A DNA stretch of 64,000 nt from NCBI GenBank assembly GCA_902798965.1, contig CADBYS010000009.1, positions 1 to 64,000 of the forward strand, read 5' to 3'. Positions within the stretch are counted from its first letter, which is position 1. Every line of letters starts with the position of its first letter. Source of the DNA: an uncultured Bacteroidales bacterium (GTDB taxonomy: Bacteria; Bacteroidota; Bacteroidia; Bacteroidales; Paludibacteraceae). The notes under the pieces were generated by a model that was given only the letters and a program-made list of their open reading frames with translations, had not been told where the DNA came from and did not search any database. Below are positions 43,151-49,925 of the stretch, one piece after another. The position numbers and the translations under genes are program-made.

Positions 43151-43581
43151 TGATGAAGATGATAAAGATACGAGATAAGATATATCGATTACTATTGGTG
43201 GCGTGCCTACTCTGCGCCACTGCGCAAGCCTACCCGCAGGTGTCACAGCCTGCGGCGTGGAGCAGCACACCCACGATGAGCGAAGATGTACGTCCGGCAT
43301 ACAACTTCCGCTCCACATCCTCCTATACCCCCATCGTGGGCACCAGGAGTTACATGTCCGATGGCAGTGGACCTATGGCATCCTCGCCGCAAAGAGTCAA
43401 AGCGTGGAATCCTTGGGATGATGATAAAGACCCCGAAGGCGATCCTATGGGTCAGTGGGGCGGCACCCCCGCCGGCGAACCCTGGTGCTTGCTCCTGATG
43501 GCAGCATTGTTTGCGTTGGCTCTTCGCCGCCGATACCTTCGCCACGCTCCCAACGCGCCCGCGCATGACACCCGTGCATGA
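43147..43581 (+). CDS. Small secreted protein with a CTERM-like membrane tail, coupled to the giant gene
   Basis: The 144-residue product starts in an ATGA overlap with the giant gene. It has a signal peptide (about 10-28), a low-complexity middle rich in Ser, Pro, Asp and Gly, and ends with P-A-G-E-P-W, a hydrophobic helix (L-L-L-M-A-A-L-F-A-L-A-L) and R-R-R. This order (short motif, helix, basic cluster) is that of C-terminal sorting signals such as PEP-CTERM, but the exact motif is not a known one to me and no sortase is visible. Coupling suggests the two proteins are needed together, for example as a surface anchor for the giant protein. Confidence 0.65.
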   Translation: MMMKMIKIRDKIYRLLLVACLLCATAQAYPQVSQPAAWSSTPTMSEDVRPAYNFRSTSSYTPIVGTRSYMSDGSGPMASSPQRVKAWNPWDDDKDPEGDPMGQWGGTPAGEPWCLLLMAALFALALRRRYLRHAPNAPAHDTRA

Positions 43582-43637
43582 CACCCGCCCGCACGCGAAT
43601 AATGTATGGTATAGCAAATAATTGTTGGTAATAGTTT

Positions 43638-43707
43638 TTAATAGTTGACCTAATAGGTCCTTTGTAATACTTTTGGGTTAATTTTGGAAAATTTTGGACT
43701 AACCTAA
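43638..43707. repeat. 70-bp direct repeat, left copy
   Basis: Matches 44683-44753 in the same orientation with about four mismatches, including TTTGTAATACTTTTGGG and TTTTGGACTAACCTAA. The two copies flank the gene pair at 43886-44667. The rest of 43582-43823 shows no gene. Confidence 0.8.
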
Positions 43708-43823
43708 GTTCATCAGATAATTTGGTTTATTGCACAAAATCCTTGTATCTTCATGACCGATTTGCCCATTTCTCGCAAAAAAGCATAAATTTTGTACCAA
43801 CCTTCACTTTTTTGCAACAAATA

Positions 43824-43855
43824 TTTGCATAATTCAGATTTTTTTTGTAACTTTG
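43824..43855 (+). promoter_or_regulatory. Promoter of the retropepsin gene pair
   Basis: TTTG at 43824-43827 and TAACTTTG at 43848-43855, with 20 bp between. The ATG at 43886 follows a purine-rich AAAGGAG about 5 bp upstream, an unusually good Shine-Dalgarno sequence for this genome. Confidence 0.75.
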
Positions 43856-43885
43856 CACGCAAACTCGTAAAAGAAAGGAGTGATT

Positions 43886-44125
43886 ATGTCTAAGATTCAG
43901 AAACAGATTGACTTTTTTGCAACTCATCAACAGGAGTTGTTGGATAGGTATAGCGGCAAGGCTATTGTTATTCCGGATAGTCTGGATGTAACTTCTTTCA
44001 ATTCGCTGGAAGAGGGGTATCGATATGGTGTTAAGACCTTCGGATACGGCAACTTCCTTCTGAAAGATTGCAGCTTGCGTTCTCCGCAAGTGCAGATTAT
44101 CTCACCCATAATAACGGTAGCATAA
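43886..44125 (+). CDS. Small DUF5678-like protein preceding the aspartic protease
   Basis: 79 residues: MSKIQKQIDFFATHQQELL, then D-R-Y-S-G-K-A-I-V-I-P-D, S-F-N-S-L-E-E-G-Y-R-Y-G and Y-G-Y-G-N-F-L-L-K-D-C. The pattern (helix; Y-x-G-K-x-x-V-I; F-x-S-x-E-E-A-Y; G-N-F-L-x-x-x-C) is that of DUF5678-type small proteins, often found beside retropepsin-like genes. Function is unknown. The stop is 2 bp before the next ATG. A start at 43880 would add two residues and ignore the Shine-Dalgarno. Confidence 0.65.
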   Translation: MSKIQKQIDFFATHQQELLDRYSGKAIVIPDSLDVTSFNSLEEGYRYGVKTFGYGNFLLKDCSLRSPQVQIISPIITVA

Positions 44126-44127
44126 CT

Positions 44128-44667
44128 ATGACAGCCTATACTCATCCTGAGCAAACGATTGTTCGGCGTATCTTAGTGTCTTGTAGGATTGCTATTTTGG
44201 ATGCGGACATTGATGCCGTTCATGCTGTTCGTGCACTATGGGATACGGGTGCGATGTGTACGTGTATCTCTAACAAACTTGTGCAAGACCTTGGCTTGGA
44301 GCCGGAGGACACACAGACCGTTATTGGCGCGAATAATGAACCGTTTGAAGTACCTGTTTATAGCGTACAACTGAAGATGGGACATTTCGTAATACCATAT
44401 CATCGCGTTTGCGCTCTTCCCATGGATAGTGCGAGCCATGATGTGATAATCGGCATGGATGTGATGACTAAGGGAGATTTGGCAATATCAAATTACGAAG
44501 GTAAAACGGTTATTACATTCCGTGAGCCATCTATTTGTAAGATAGATTTTGTAGCCGAATCACAAAAATACGACAAGATGCATCAAACATGGTTGGCTAA
44601 GAAAAATGACAAATGTCCCTGCGGTAGCGGACGCAAATGGGAGAATTGTCACGGAAAAAGGGGCTAA
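44128..44667 (+). CDS. Retropepsin-like aspartic protease with C-terminal SEC-C motif
   Basis: The ATG at 44128 gives 179 residues; an in-frame start at 44068 would overlap the upstream gene. The active-site D-T-G-A is at 39-42 in A-L-W-D-T-G-A-M-C, and the second conserved segment D-V-I-I-G-M-D-V-M near 128-136 matches the flap/dimer part of single-domain retropepsins, which act as dimers. The tail holds a SEC-C zinc-binding motif C-P-C-G-S-G-R-K-W-E-N-C-H (163-175), as found on SecA and various proteins. The fusion suggests the protease is brought to a partner through zinc-mediated contact. Substrate is unknown. Confidence 0.85.
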   Translation: MTAYTHPEQTIVRRILVSCRIAILDADIDAVHAVRALWDTGAMCTCISNKLVQDLGLEPEDTQTVIGANNEPFEVPVYSVQLKMGHFVIPYHRVCALPMDSASHDVIIGMDVMTKGDLAISNYEGKTVITFREPSICKIDFVAESQKYDKMHQTWLAKKNDKCPCGSGRKWENCHGKRG

Positions 44668-44682
44668 CAGTTTTGCATAGTC

Positions 44683-44753
44683 TTTAATGGTTGACCTAAT
44701 CAGTCCTTTGTAATACTTTTGGGTTAATTTTGGGAAATTTTGGACTAACCTAA
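44683..44753. repeat. 70-bp direct repeat, right copy
   Basis: Same orientation as 43638-43707. Together they bound a unit of about 1.05 kb containing promoter, the small protein and the protease. Confidence 0.8.
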
Positions 44754-44772
44754 TCCATCGTAGTTGTCGTTT

Positions 44773-44862
44773 GTTCTTAGCCCTAACGGGCACGATCTGT
44801 TTCGCCGTATGGCTGGCAGTTCTTAGCCCTAACGGGCACGATCTGCTTTGCCGTATGGTTGA
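44773..44862. repeat. Two tandem 46-bp repeats
   Basis: GTTCTTAGCCCTAACGGGCA begins at 44773 and again at 44819, continuing with CGATCTG and CCGTATGG. Each unit contains the hairpin GCCC-TAAC-GGGC. 44863-44960 holds nothing else recognisable. Confidence 0.7.
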
Positions 44863-44985
44863 CGAAATTAGTCCATCGCCTACTTTCGACCACTAAAAAC
44901 GTAATCACGGATAACAATTCCACGGATTTTGGGCAAAAATCGCGCCCGTAACCCCAAAATATTTGCATATCTCAAAAAAATGTAG

Positions 44986-44993
44986 TACCTTTG
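44986..44993 (+). promoter_or_regulatory. -7 element of tRNA-Pro
   Basis: TACCTTTG at 44986-44993, with TTTG at 44962-44965 and 20 bp between. tRNA-Pro starts 33 bp downstream. Confidence 0.7.
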
Positions 44994-45025
44994 CACCCGC
45001 TTTGATAAAAAATAATCTTTGCGAA

Positions 45026-45101
45026 CGAGAAGTAGCGCAGTTGGTAGCGCACCACGTTCGGGACGTGGGGGTCGGGCGTTCGAGTCGCCTCTTCTCGACC
45101 A
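45026..45101 (+). tRNA. tRNA-Pro (CGG)
   Basis: Acceptor CGAGAAG/CTTCTCG, D-arm with AGCGCAGTTGGTAGCGC, anticodon loop TTCGGGA in stem CCACG/CGTGG, T-arm with GCGTTCGAGTCGC. CCA is encoded (45099-45101), unlike the three tRNAs at 31.8-32.4 kb. Confidence 0.93.
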
Positions 45102-45140
45102 AGAGGAGAATTGGAGAAAATCCAGTTCTCCTCTTGATTT
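45101..45140 (+). terminator. Terminator of tRNA-Pro
   Basis: AAGAGGAGAA (45101) pairs with TTCTCCTCTT (to 45135), with an inner GGA/TCC pairing and a following GATTTTAT. Confidence 0.75.
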
Positions 45141-45175
45141 TATAATCGCTTCTAATTCGTTGATATATAACAGAA

Positions 45176-45327
45176 CATTAGTGTCCACTAAAATTAAACA
45201 AAAACCAAGATAAACCCTTTTGAGTGTTTTGAAACTAACGTTTCTGGTGCTAATTGCTGCTAAAAACTCCTCTGTTAATAATCAACACAATATAAGGCAA
45301 TAGAATGATTTATAGTGGACAGTATTG
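45176..45327. mobile_element. MITE-like element, copy B (152 bp)
   Basis: Starts CATTAGTGTCCACTA and ends in the complement of CAATACTGTCCACTA. It is the inverted copy of 31561-31746; the outer parts are nearly identical for about 85 bp and 55 bp, with a shorter middle. No coding capacity. It lies 35 bp after the tRNA-Pro terminator. Confidence 0.7.
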
Positions 45328-45340
45328 ATAACAGAATGAA

Positions 45341-45450
45341 AACGAACGCCACGTTCGTTCGAGACGTTCGAGGAAAGTTCGCTTACTACCCTGAACTCAT
45401 CATTGATTTGTGAAGTGAAAGGTGAAAGGTGAAAAGTGAAAGGTGAAAAA
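45341..45450. repeat. Hairpin and GTGAAAGG tandem tract
   Basis: AACGAACG/CGTTCGTT forms a hairpin at 45341-45359. At 45411-45450 a GTGAAAGG/GTGAAAAG unit repeats about five times. No gene is evident in 45328-45466. Confidence 0.6.
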
Positions 45451-45466
45451 GGGGCACTTTTTCTTA

Positions 45467-45550
45467 CATTTTTCACTTTTTTGTGCCCTAAAGCAAAAAA
45501 AATGCATCCGGCTCTTGCAAATATCAAAAATTTTTAGTATCTTTGCAGCG
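45467..45550 (+). promoter_or_regulatory. Terminator-promoter cassette, copy 1
   Basis: CATTTTTCACTTTTTTGTGCC, arms CATTTTT/AAAAATG, then TTG (45515) and TATCTTTG (45538-45545) 20 bp apart. It is the most diverged of four copies in the window and drives the AAA/DUF234 gene. Confidence 0.7.
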
Positions 45551-45603
45551 AATTTAAAAAGTAATGGCCATTTCGGAAATGGCGATTGCAAATTTTACGG
45601 CTT

Positions 45604-46920
45604 ATGAAATTCGTTGACAGAACAAGAGAAACAGCATCGCTTCAAGCTATTCAAAAGCAGTCTTTGGAGCATGCACAGTTTACGGTGCTGACCGGAAGAA
45701 GACGTATCGGGAAAACATCGCTCGTATTCCATGCATACAAGGATTTGCCGTTCTTGTATTTCTTTGTGAGTAAAAAATCGGAGAGCGAGTTATGCACAGC
45801 CTATCAGCAAGAGATATCGACTAAGTTAGGTATCCCGATGTTAGGTCGTGTGACACGTTTTGCGGATATCTTTGAGTATATCATGCAACTATCGAAACAG
45901 CAACCTATCACGCTGTTCGTTGATGAGTTCCAAGAATTCATGCGTATCAACGCCTCGGTTTATAGCGATATGCAGCGGATTTGGGATATAAACAAAGAGG
46001 AGGCGCATATCAACCTCATAGTAGGCGGCTCGGTGCAAACAATGATTCATCAGATATTTGAGAACAAGAAGGAGCCACTCTATAACCGTCAGACATTGAT
46101 GATTAGGCTCAAAAAGTTCCCGCCTTCAATCCTAAAGGAGATATTGGCAAACCACAATCCAAATTACACATCTGAAGATTTGTTGGCTTTGTACAGTTTC
46201 ACAGGCGGCGTAGCTAAATACGTAGAACTACTAATGGACAAGGGCGCAACCACGAAGGAGAAGATGATAGAGACTATTATTCAACCGGATTCGGTCTTCC
46301 TGTCCGAAGGTAAGAACCTATTGATAGAGGAGTTCGGCAAAGACTACGGTGTCTATTTCTCCATTCTGACCGCTATCGCTTCCGGGCATTCGCAACGGAG
46401 GCAGATAGAAGATATCATTGGTAAGGAGATAGGCGGCTACCTCACGATGCTGGAAGAAACCTACGGCTTGATTACCAAACACAAACCGCTTTTTGCTACC
46501 ACCAACAGCAATGTACGTTACCGGTTGGATGACAACTTTCTGATCTTCTGGTTCCGGTTTATCTTCAAATACAACTATATGCTGGAGATCGATGCGTTTG
46601 ATGCGTTACGGCAAATTATTAAGCGCGACTATGAGACGTTCACCGGTAAGATGTTGGAAAACTATTTCAAAGAGAAACTGGCAGAAGAACAGCAATTCAC
46701 ACAAATCGACAATTGGTGGAGCAGAAACGGCGAAACGGAGATAGATATCATCGCTATTAACGAACTAACCAAACAAGCTGTATTCTACGAAGTCAAACGG
46801 CAGCCAAAGGAACTTGTACCTACTGCATTAGAAACACATGTGAATGAATTTTTGATAGCAACACGTCAGCTTAAGAAATACTCTATCTCCCACCTGGGCT
46901 TGTCGATGCAGGATATGTAA
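45604..46920 (+). CDS. AAA-type ATPase with C-terminal DUF234
   Basis: The ATG at 45604 (MKFVDRTRETASL) is preferred over an in-frame start at 45586, giving 438 residues that begin with the usual F-V-x-R-x-x-E of this family. Walker A GRRRIGKTS is at 31-39 and Walker B L-F-V-D-E-F at 104-109. The C-terminal DUF234 region ends in a nuclease-like core (E-T-E-I-D-I-I-A, then V-F-Y-E-V-K-R), matching PD-(D/E)xK residues. It differs from the DUF4143 ATPase at 1324 in its C-terminus. Such genes occur as singletons in accessory regions and their role is unknown. Confidence 0.88.
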   Translation: MKFVDRTRETASLQAIQKQSLEHAQFTVLTGRRRIGKTSLVFHAYKDLPFLYFFVSKKSESELCTAYQQEISTKLGIPMLGRVTRFADIFEYIMQLSKQQPITLFVDEFQEFMRINASVYSDMQRIWDINKEEAHINLIVGGSVQTMIHQIFENKKEPLYNRQTLMIRLKKFPPSILKEILANHNPNYTSEDLLALYSFTGGVAKYVELLMDKGATTKEKMIETIIQPDSVFLSEGKNLLIEEFGKDYGVYFSILTAIASGHSQRRQIEDIIGKEIGGYLTMLEETYGLITKHKPLFATTNSNVRYRLDDNFLIFWFRFIFKYNYMLEIDAFDALRQIIKRDYETFTGKMLENYFKEKLAEEQQFTQIDNWWSRNGETEIDIIAINELTKQAVFYEVKRQPKELVPTALETHVNEFLIATRQLKKYSISHLGLSMQDM

Positions 46921-47051
46921 AGCGAGCAAAAATTTCTCGCTCGAGGAATGCATTTTTCACTTTTTTGTGCCTTCAAGCAATAAAAATGCACCCTGCTCTT
47001 GCAAATATCAATTATTTTTCGTAACTTTGCAGGTGATTTTGATTACGAAAC
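46921..47051 (+). promoter_or_regulatory. Terminator-promoter cassette, copy 2
   Basis: A hairpin AGCGAG/CTCGCT (46921-46941) follows the ATPase stop. The cassette runs from TGCATTTTTCAC (46949), with AAAAATGCA as second arm, to TAACTTTG (47022-47029) and GATTTTGATTACGAAAC, the last part shared only with copy 3. Confidence 0.8.
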
Positions 47052-47126
47052 ATAGTGGATAGAAAAGTAGCTAGTGAGTTGGGGAAAAAGCAACACTAAT
47101 AATCGTCGCGTTGATTAAAGCAAAAT

Positions 47127-48194
47127 ATGGCTAAAAAGAACGAAATAGCAAAAGTTGATACTGAGGTTCTGCAACCATTGGAGCAGATTGAGAACCTCAT
47201 CCACGTCATTCGCGGCAAGCAAGTTATGCTTGATCGTGATTTGGCACGGCTATACGGTGTGGATACCAAACGTCTGAATGAGCAAGTAAAACGTAATATT
47301 GAACGTTTCCCTGAGGACTTTATGTTCCAACTCTCGAAAGAGGAGTTCGAAAATTGGAAGTCGCAATATGCGATATCCAATGATGAAGAGTTTTTAAGGT
47401 CGCAAATTGCGACCATAGAAAACAAAGACGATGATTTTTTAAGGTCGCAAATTGCGACCATAGAAAATGAGGATGATGGTTTAAGGTCACAAAATGTGAC
47501 CATAGACATGCGTGGTAAACATCTTAAATATTTACCCTACGCCTTCACCGAAAACGGTGTAGCCATGTTGAGTAGTGTTCTCCGTACACCATTAGCCATC
47601 AGCACGAACATCCAGATCATGCGTGCCTTTACGGCATCGCGGCATTTCTGGGCAACGAATGCGCAAATGTTCCAGCGATTGGATGTAATGGAACGTAATC
47701 AGTTGGCTCTCAATGCTCATCAAGAAGAGTTGTCTGCCGGTCTTGTAGAAACCAATCACCGGCTCGAAGAAGTCTTCCGTCGTTTGGATGAAGGAAATAC
47801 TGTTCCTAAAGAGGCTATCTTCTATAATGGTCAGTTCTTCGCTGCGCGTGCGTTGCTTGAACAAATTATTAAAACCGCAAAGACTCGCGTGATTGTTATT
47901 GACGCGTATGTGGATGCAGCAACATTTGAGATGTTAGATGTACGCGCCAAAGGTGTTAAAGCAGATATCTATTCCGGCAAGAACTTGAGTAATATGCAGA
48001 ATTTGCATAATACTTCTTCCGGTTTGGAACCGATTGATACGCACCAATGGATGAATGCGTCGCATGATAGGTGGTTGATCATTGACGATACGGTCTATCA
48101 TTGCGGTCATTCGCTCAAAGATATGGGGCAAAAGCTATGTGCCATAGCACAATTAGACGTGGATGCTGACCATATATTAAAGAAGATAAGATAA
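47127..48194 (+). CDS. ORF6N domain protein with the same PLD-like C-terminal domain as the RhuM-type protein
   Basis: 355 residues. The ORF6N DNA-binding region (about 20-160) shows I-R-G-K-Q-V-M-L-D-R-D-L-A-R-L-Y-G-V, F-P-E-D-F-M-F-Q-L and L-P-Y-A-F-T-E-N-G-V-A-M-L. Between them is a triple repeat encoded by palindromic DNA (47391-47515). A coiled linker (about 185-225) leads to the C-terminal 125 residues, which align with those of the protein at 12271, including H-D-R-W-L-I-I-D near 312-319. ORF6N proteins are phage- and mobile-element-type regulators. The DNA target and the role of the HxR(x4)D domain are unknown. Confidence 0.88.
   Translation: MAKKNEIAKVDTEVLQPLEQIENLIHVIRGKQVMLDRDLARLYGVDTKRLNEQVKRNIERFPEDFMFQLSKEEFENWKSQYAISNDEEFLRSQIATIENKDDDFLRSQIATIENEDDGLRSQNVTIDMRGKHLKYLPYAFTENGVAMLSSVLRTPLAISTNIQIMRAFTASRHFWATNAQMFQRLDVMERNQLALNAHQEELSAGLVETNHRLEEVFRRLDEGNTVPKEAIFYNGQFFAARALLEQIIKTAKTRVIVIDAYVDAATFEMLDVRAKGVKADIYSGKNLSNMQNLHNTSSGLEPIDTHQWMNASHDRWLIIDDTVYHCGHSLKDMGQKLCAIAQLDVDADHILKKIR
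47391..47515. repeat. Intragenic tandem repeat with palindromes
   Basis: Three units begin TTTAAGGTCGCAAATTGCG (third: TTTAAGGTCACAAAATGTG). The palindrome centres are 45 and 42 bp apart. Each unit encodes L-R-S-Q-I-A-T-I-E-N or a variant. The inserts keep the ORF6N frame open. Confidence 0.85.
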
Positions 48195-48299
48195 CCAACT
48201 GTCAAGGATTACTTGACAAATCGAAATATTGTCAGTTGCCCAAGACATTAAATAGGACACGCAGAGAAGCGTATCTGCGAACATACATAATTACAATCA

Positions 48300-48560
48300 T
48301 TCGTTATAGATGAAGCCTTGGTTGGTGAGTTTGCCGCATCGGAAGCTACTCAGTTCGACCATTGCAATCCCCTATTCCGCAACCGGGTGTGGGGATTATT
48401 CGGCGAGCAAGACACCTTAGCACATTTTGAACCGCTTTTCTTGGAGCACTATACGCATTCCTTCCATTTCCTCGGCGGGCATACTCCCACCGCCGATGAA
48501 GTCCGCAATTGGTACGTACCACTGGTGGAAAAGATGGTAAGAGAACTAAAACTTACGTAA
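48300..48560 (+). pseudogene. C-terminal remnant of an alpha/beta hydrolase (YqiA-like)
   Basis: An open frame without a proper start encodes D-E-A-L-V-G-E-F-A-A-S-E, V-W-G-L-F-G-E-Q-D-T-L-A-H, F-H-F-L-G-G-H-T-P-T and ends V-E-K-M-V-R-E-L-K-L-T. The G-E-x-D and G-G-H segments are the Asp and His positions of the catalytic triad of alpha/beta hydrolases. The N-terminal part with the nucleophile is missing upstream (48195-48300 has no matching frame). The 3' end is shared with sequence after the AlkD-like gene (52324-52348). Confidence 0.6.
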
Positions 48561-48562
48561 GT

Positions 48563-48665
48563 TGCATTTTTCACTTTTTTGTACCTTCAAGCAATAAAAA
48601 TGCACCCTGCTCTTGCATATTTGAAATTTTTTTCGTAACTTTGCAAGTGATTTTGATTACGAAAC
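48563..48665 (+). promoter_or_regulatory. Terminator-promoter cassette, copy 3
   Basis: TGCATTTTTCAC, arm AAAAATGCA, TTG (48612-48614) and TAACTTTG (48635-48642) 20 bp apart, followed by GATTTTGATTACGAAAC as in copy 2. It drives the AlbA_2 gene at 48668. Confidence 0.8.
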
Positions 48666-48667
48666 AA

Positions 48668-49861
48668 ATGGCATATACTATTGAGGACATACAGACCATG
48701 CCGGAAGGACAGACTTTCGACTGCAAGAGCATCCAAGTGAGTGCCAAATCGCTGGTTATACCCATCGTTGCCATGGCCAACGCCGATGGTGGCGTGTTGG
48801 CAGTAGGTGTGTCGGACACCAATCGCCGTATCGAAGGTATCGACCAAGAGCCCAAACATCTCAACGACTTGCTCGCTGTCCCGATGGATATGTGCAAGCC
48901 CTCTGTCAAAGCGACCTTCTCCTACCTGCCTTGCACCGACGAGCATGGTCGAGAGAACCGTATCCTGCTCATTCACATCCCCGCCAGTAGCCGTCTGCAC
49001 ACCACGCAAAGCGACGAGTGCTACATGCGTGTGGGCGACAAGAGCAAGAAACTGAATTTCGACGAGCGTCTGCAATTGATGTCTGATAAGGGCGAACGTA
49101 ATTTCGAAGACGAACCGGTCACCGATGCCACCGTGAACGACATCAACATGGATGCCGTAGCGGACTTTGTGCGTACGATAGGTTATCCCAAGTCGCCGAT
49201 AGAATACCTGCGCGAGAACAATAATTTCCTCACCGTCCAAAACGGTCAAGAGCGCGTCAGCAAAGCCTGTATCCTGTTGTTCGGCAAGTACCCGCAACGC
49301 TTCTTCCAGCGTGCCCGCACTCGCTTTATCCGCTACGATGGCACCGAAGAGAAATTCGGTCGCGAGATGAATGTCATCAAGGATGTCACCTTCGAAGGCA
49401 CTATCTTAGAGCAAGTACGCCGCACGATAGATTATCTGGAGACCCAGGTGCGTGAACACTCCTTCTTGGGCGAGCATGGTCAATTTGTCACCAAGCGCAA
49501 CTACTCCAAGTTCGCTATCCAAGAGTTGGTAGTCAACTCGGTCTGCCATCGCGACTATAGCATCTTAGGCACCGAGATTCAGATCAAGATGTTCGACAAC
49601 CGTATCGTATTCGAGACACCGGGTAACCTGCCTGGCTTGGTACGCCCGGAGAATATCCGCCATACACATTTCTCCCGCAATCCCAAGATCGCACTCTTCT
49701 TGAAGGCCTACAAGTTCGTCAAAGAGTTCGGTGAAGGTGTCGATCGTATCTGTACGGAACTGGAACAAACCGGTACCCCCTTATTGGTCTTCCACCCTAA
49801 TTACTTTATATTGCAGACAACCTTGTACGAAGGAGTTATAGATGTACCTCTTTATGCTTAA
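48668..49861 (+). CDS. AlbA_2 (Schlafen-like) domain protein with ATP-binding domain, C-terminally shortened
   Basis: The ATG at 48668 directly follows the promoter cassette; an earlier in-frame start at 48509 would lie inside the pseudogene and hairpin. 397 residues: an AlbA_2 domain (about 10-130, with F-D-C-K and A-N-A-D-G-G-V-L-A-V-G-V), then an HATPase_c_4-type region (V-N-S-V-C-H-R-D-Y, F-E-T-P-G-N-L-P-G, E-F-G-E-G-V-D-R-I). Family members normally end in a winged helix, which is absent. After the stop, 49862-49925 still resembles a basic tail (K-G-R-K-S-T-E-K) in a shifted frame, so the C-terminus may have been lost by mutation. Confidence 0.82.
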   Translation: MAYTIEDIQTMPEGQTFDCKSIQVSAKSLVIPIVAMANADGGVLAVGVSDTNRRIEGIDQEPKHLNDLLAVPMDMCKPSVKATFSYLPCTDEHGRENRILLIHIPASSRLHTTQSDECYMRVGDKSKKLNFDERLQLMSDKGERNFEDEPVTDATVNDINMDAVADFVRTIGYPKSPIEYLRENNNFLTVQNGQERVSKACILLFGKYPQRFFQRARTRFIRYDGTEEKFGREMNVIKDVTFEGTILEQVRRTIDYLETQVREHSFLGEHGQFVTKRNYSKFAIQELVVNSVCHRDYSILGTEIQIKMFDNRIVFETPGNLPGLVRPENIRHTHFSRNPKIALFLKAYKFVKEFGEGVDRICTELEQTGTPLLVFHPNYFILQTTLYEGVIDVPLYA

Positions 49862-49925
49862 TTTTCTACAGAAGTACACCAAAGGAAGAAAGAGTACAGA
49901 AAAGTGACCAGAAAACGAATAACAC

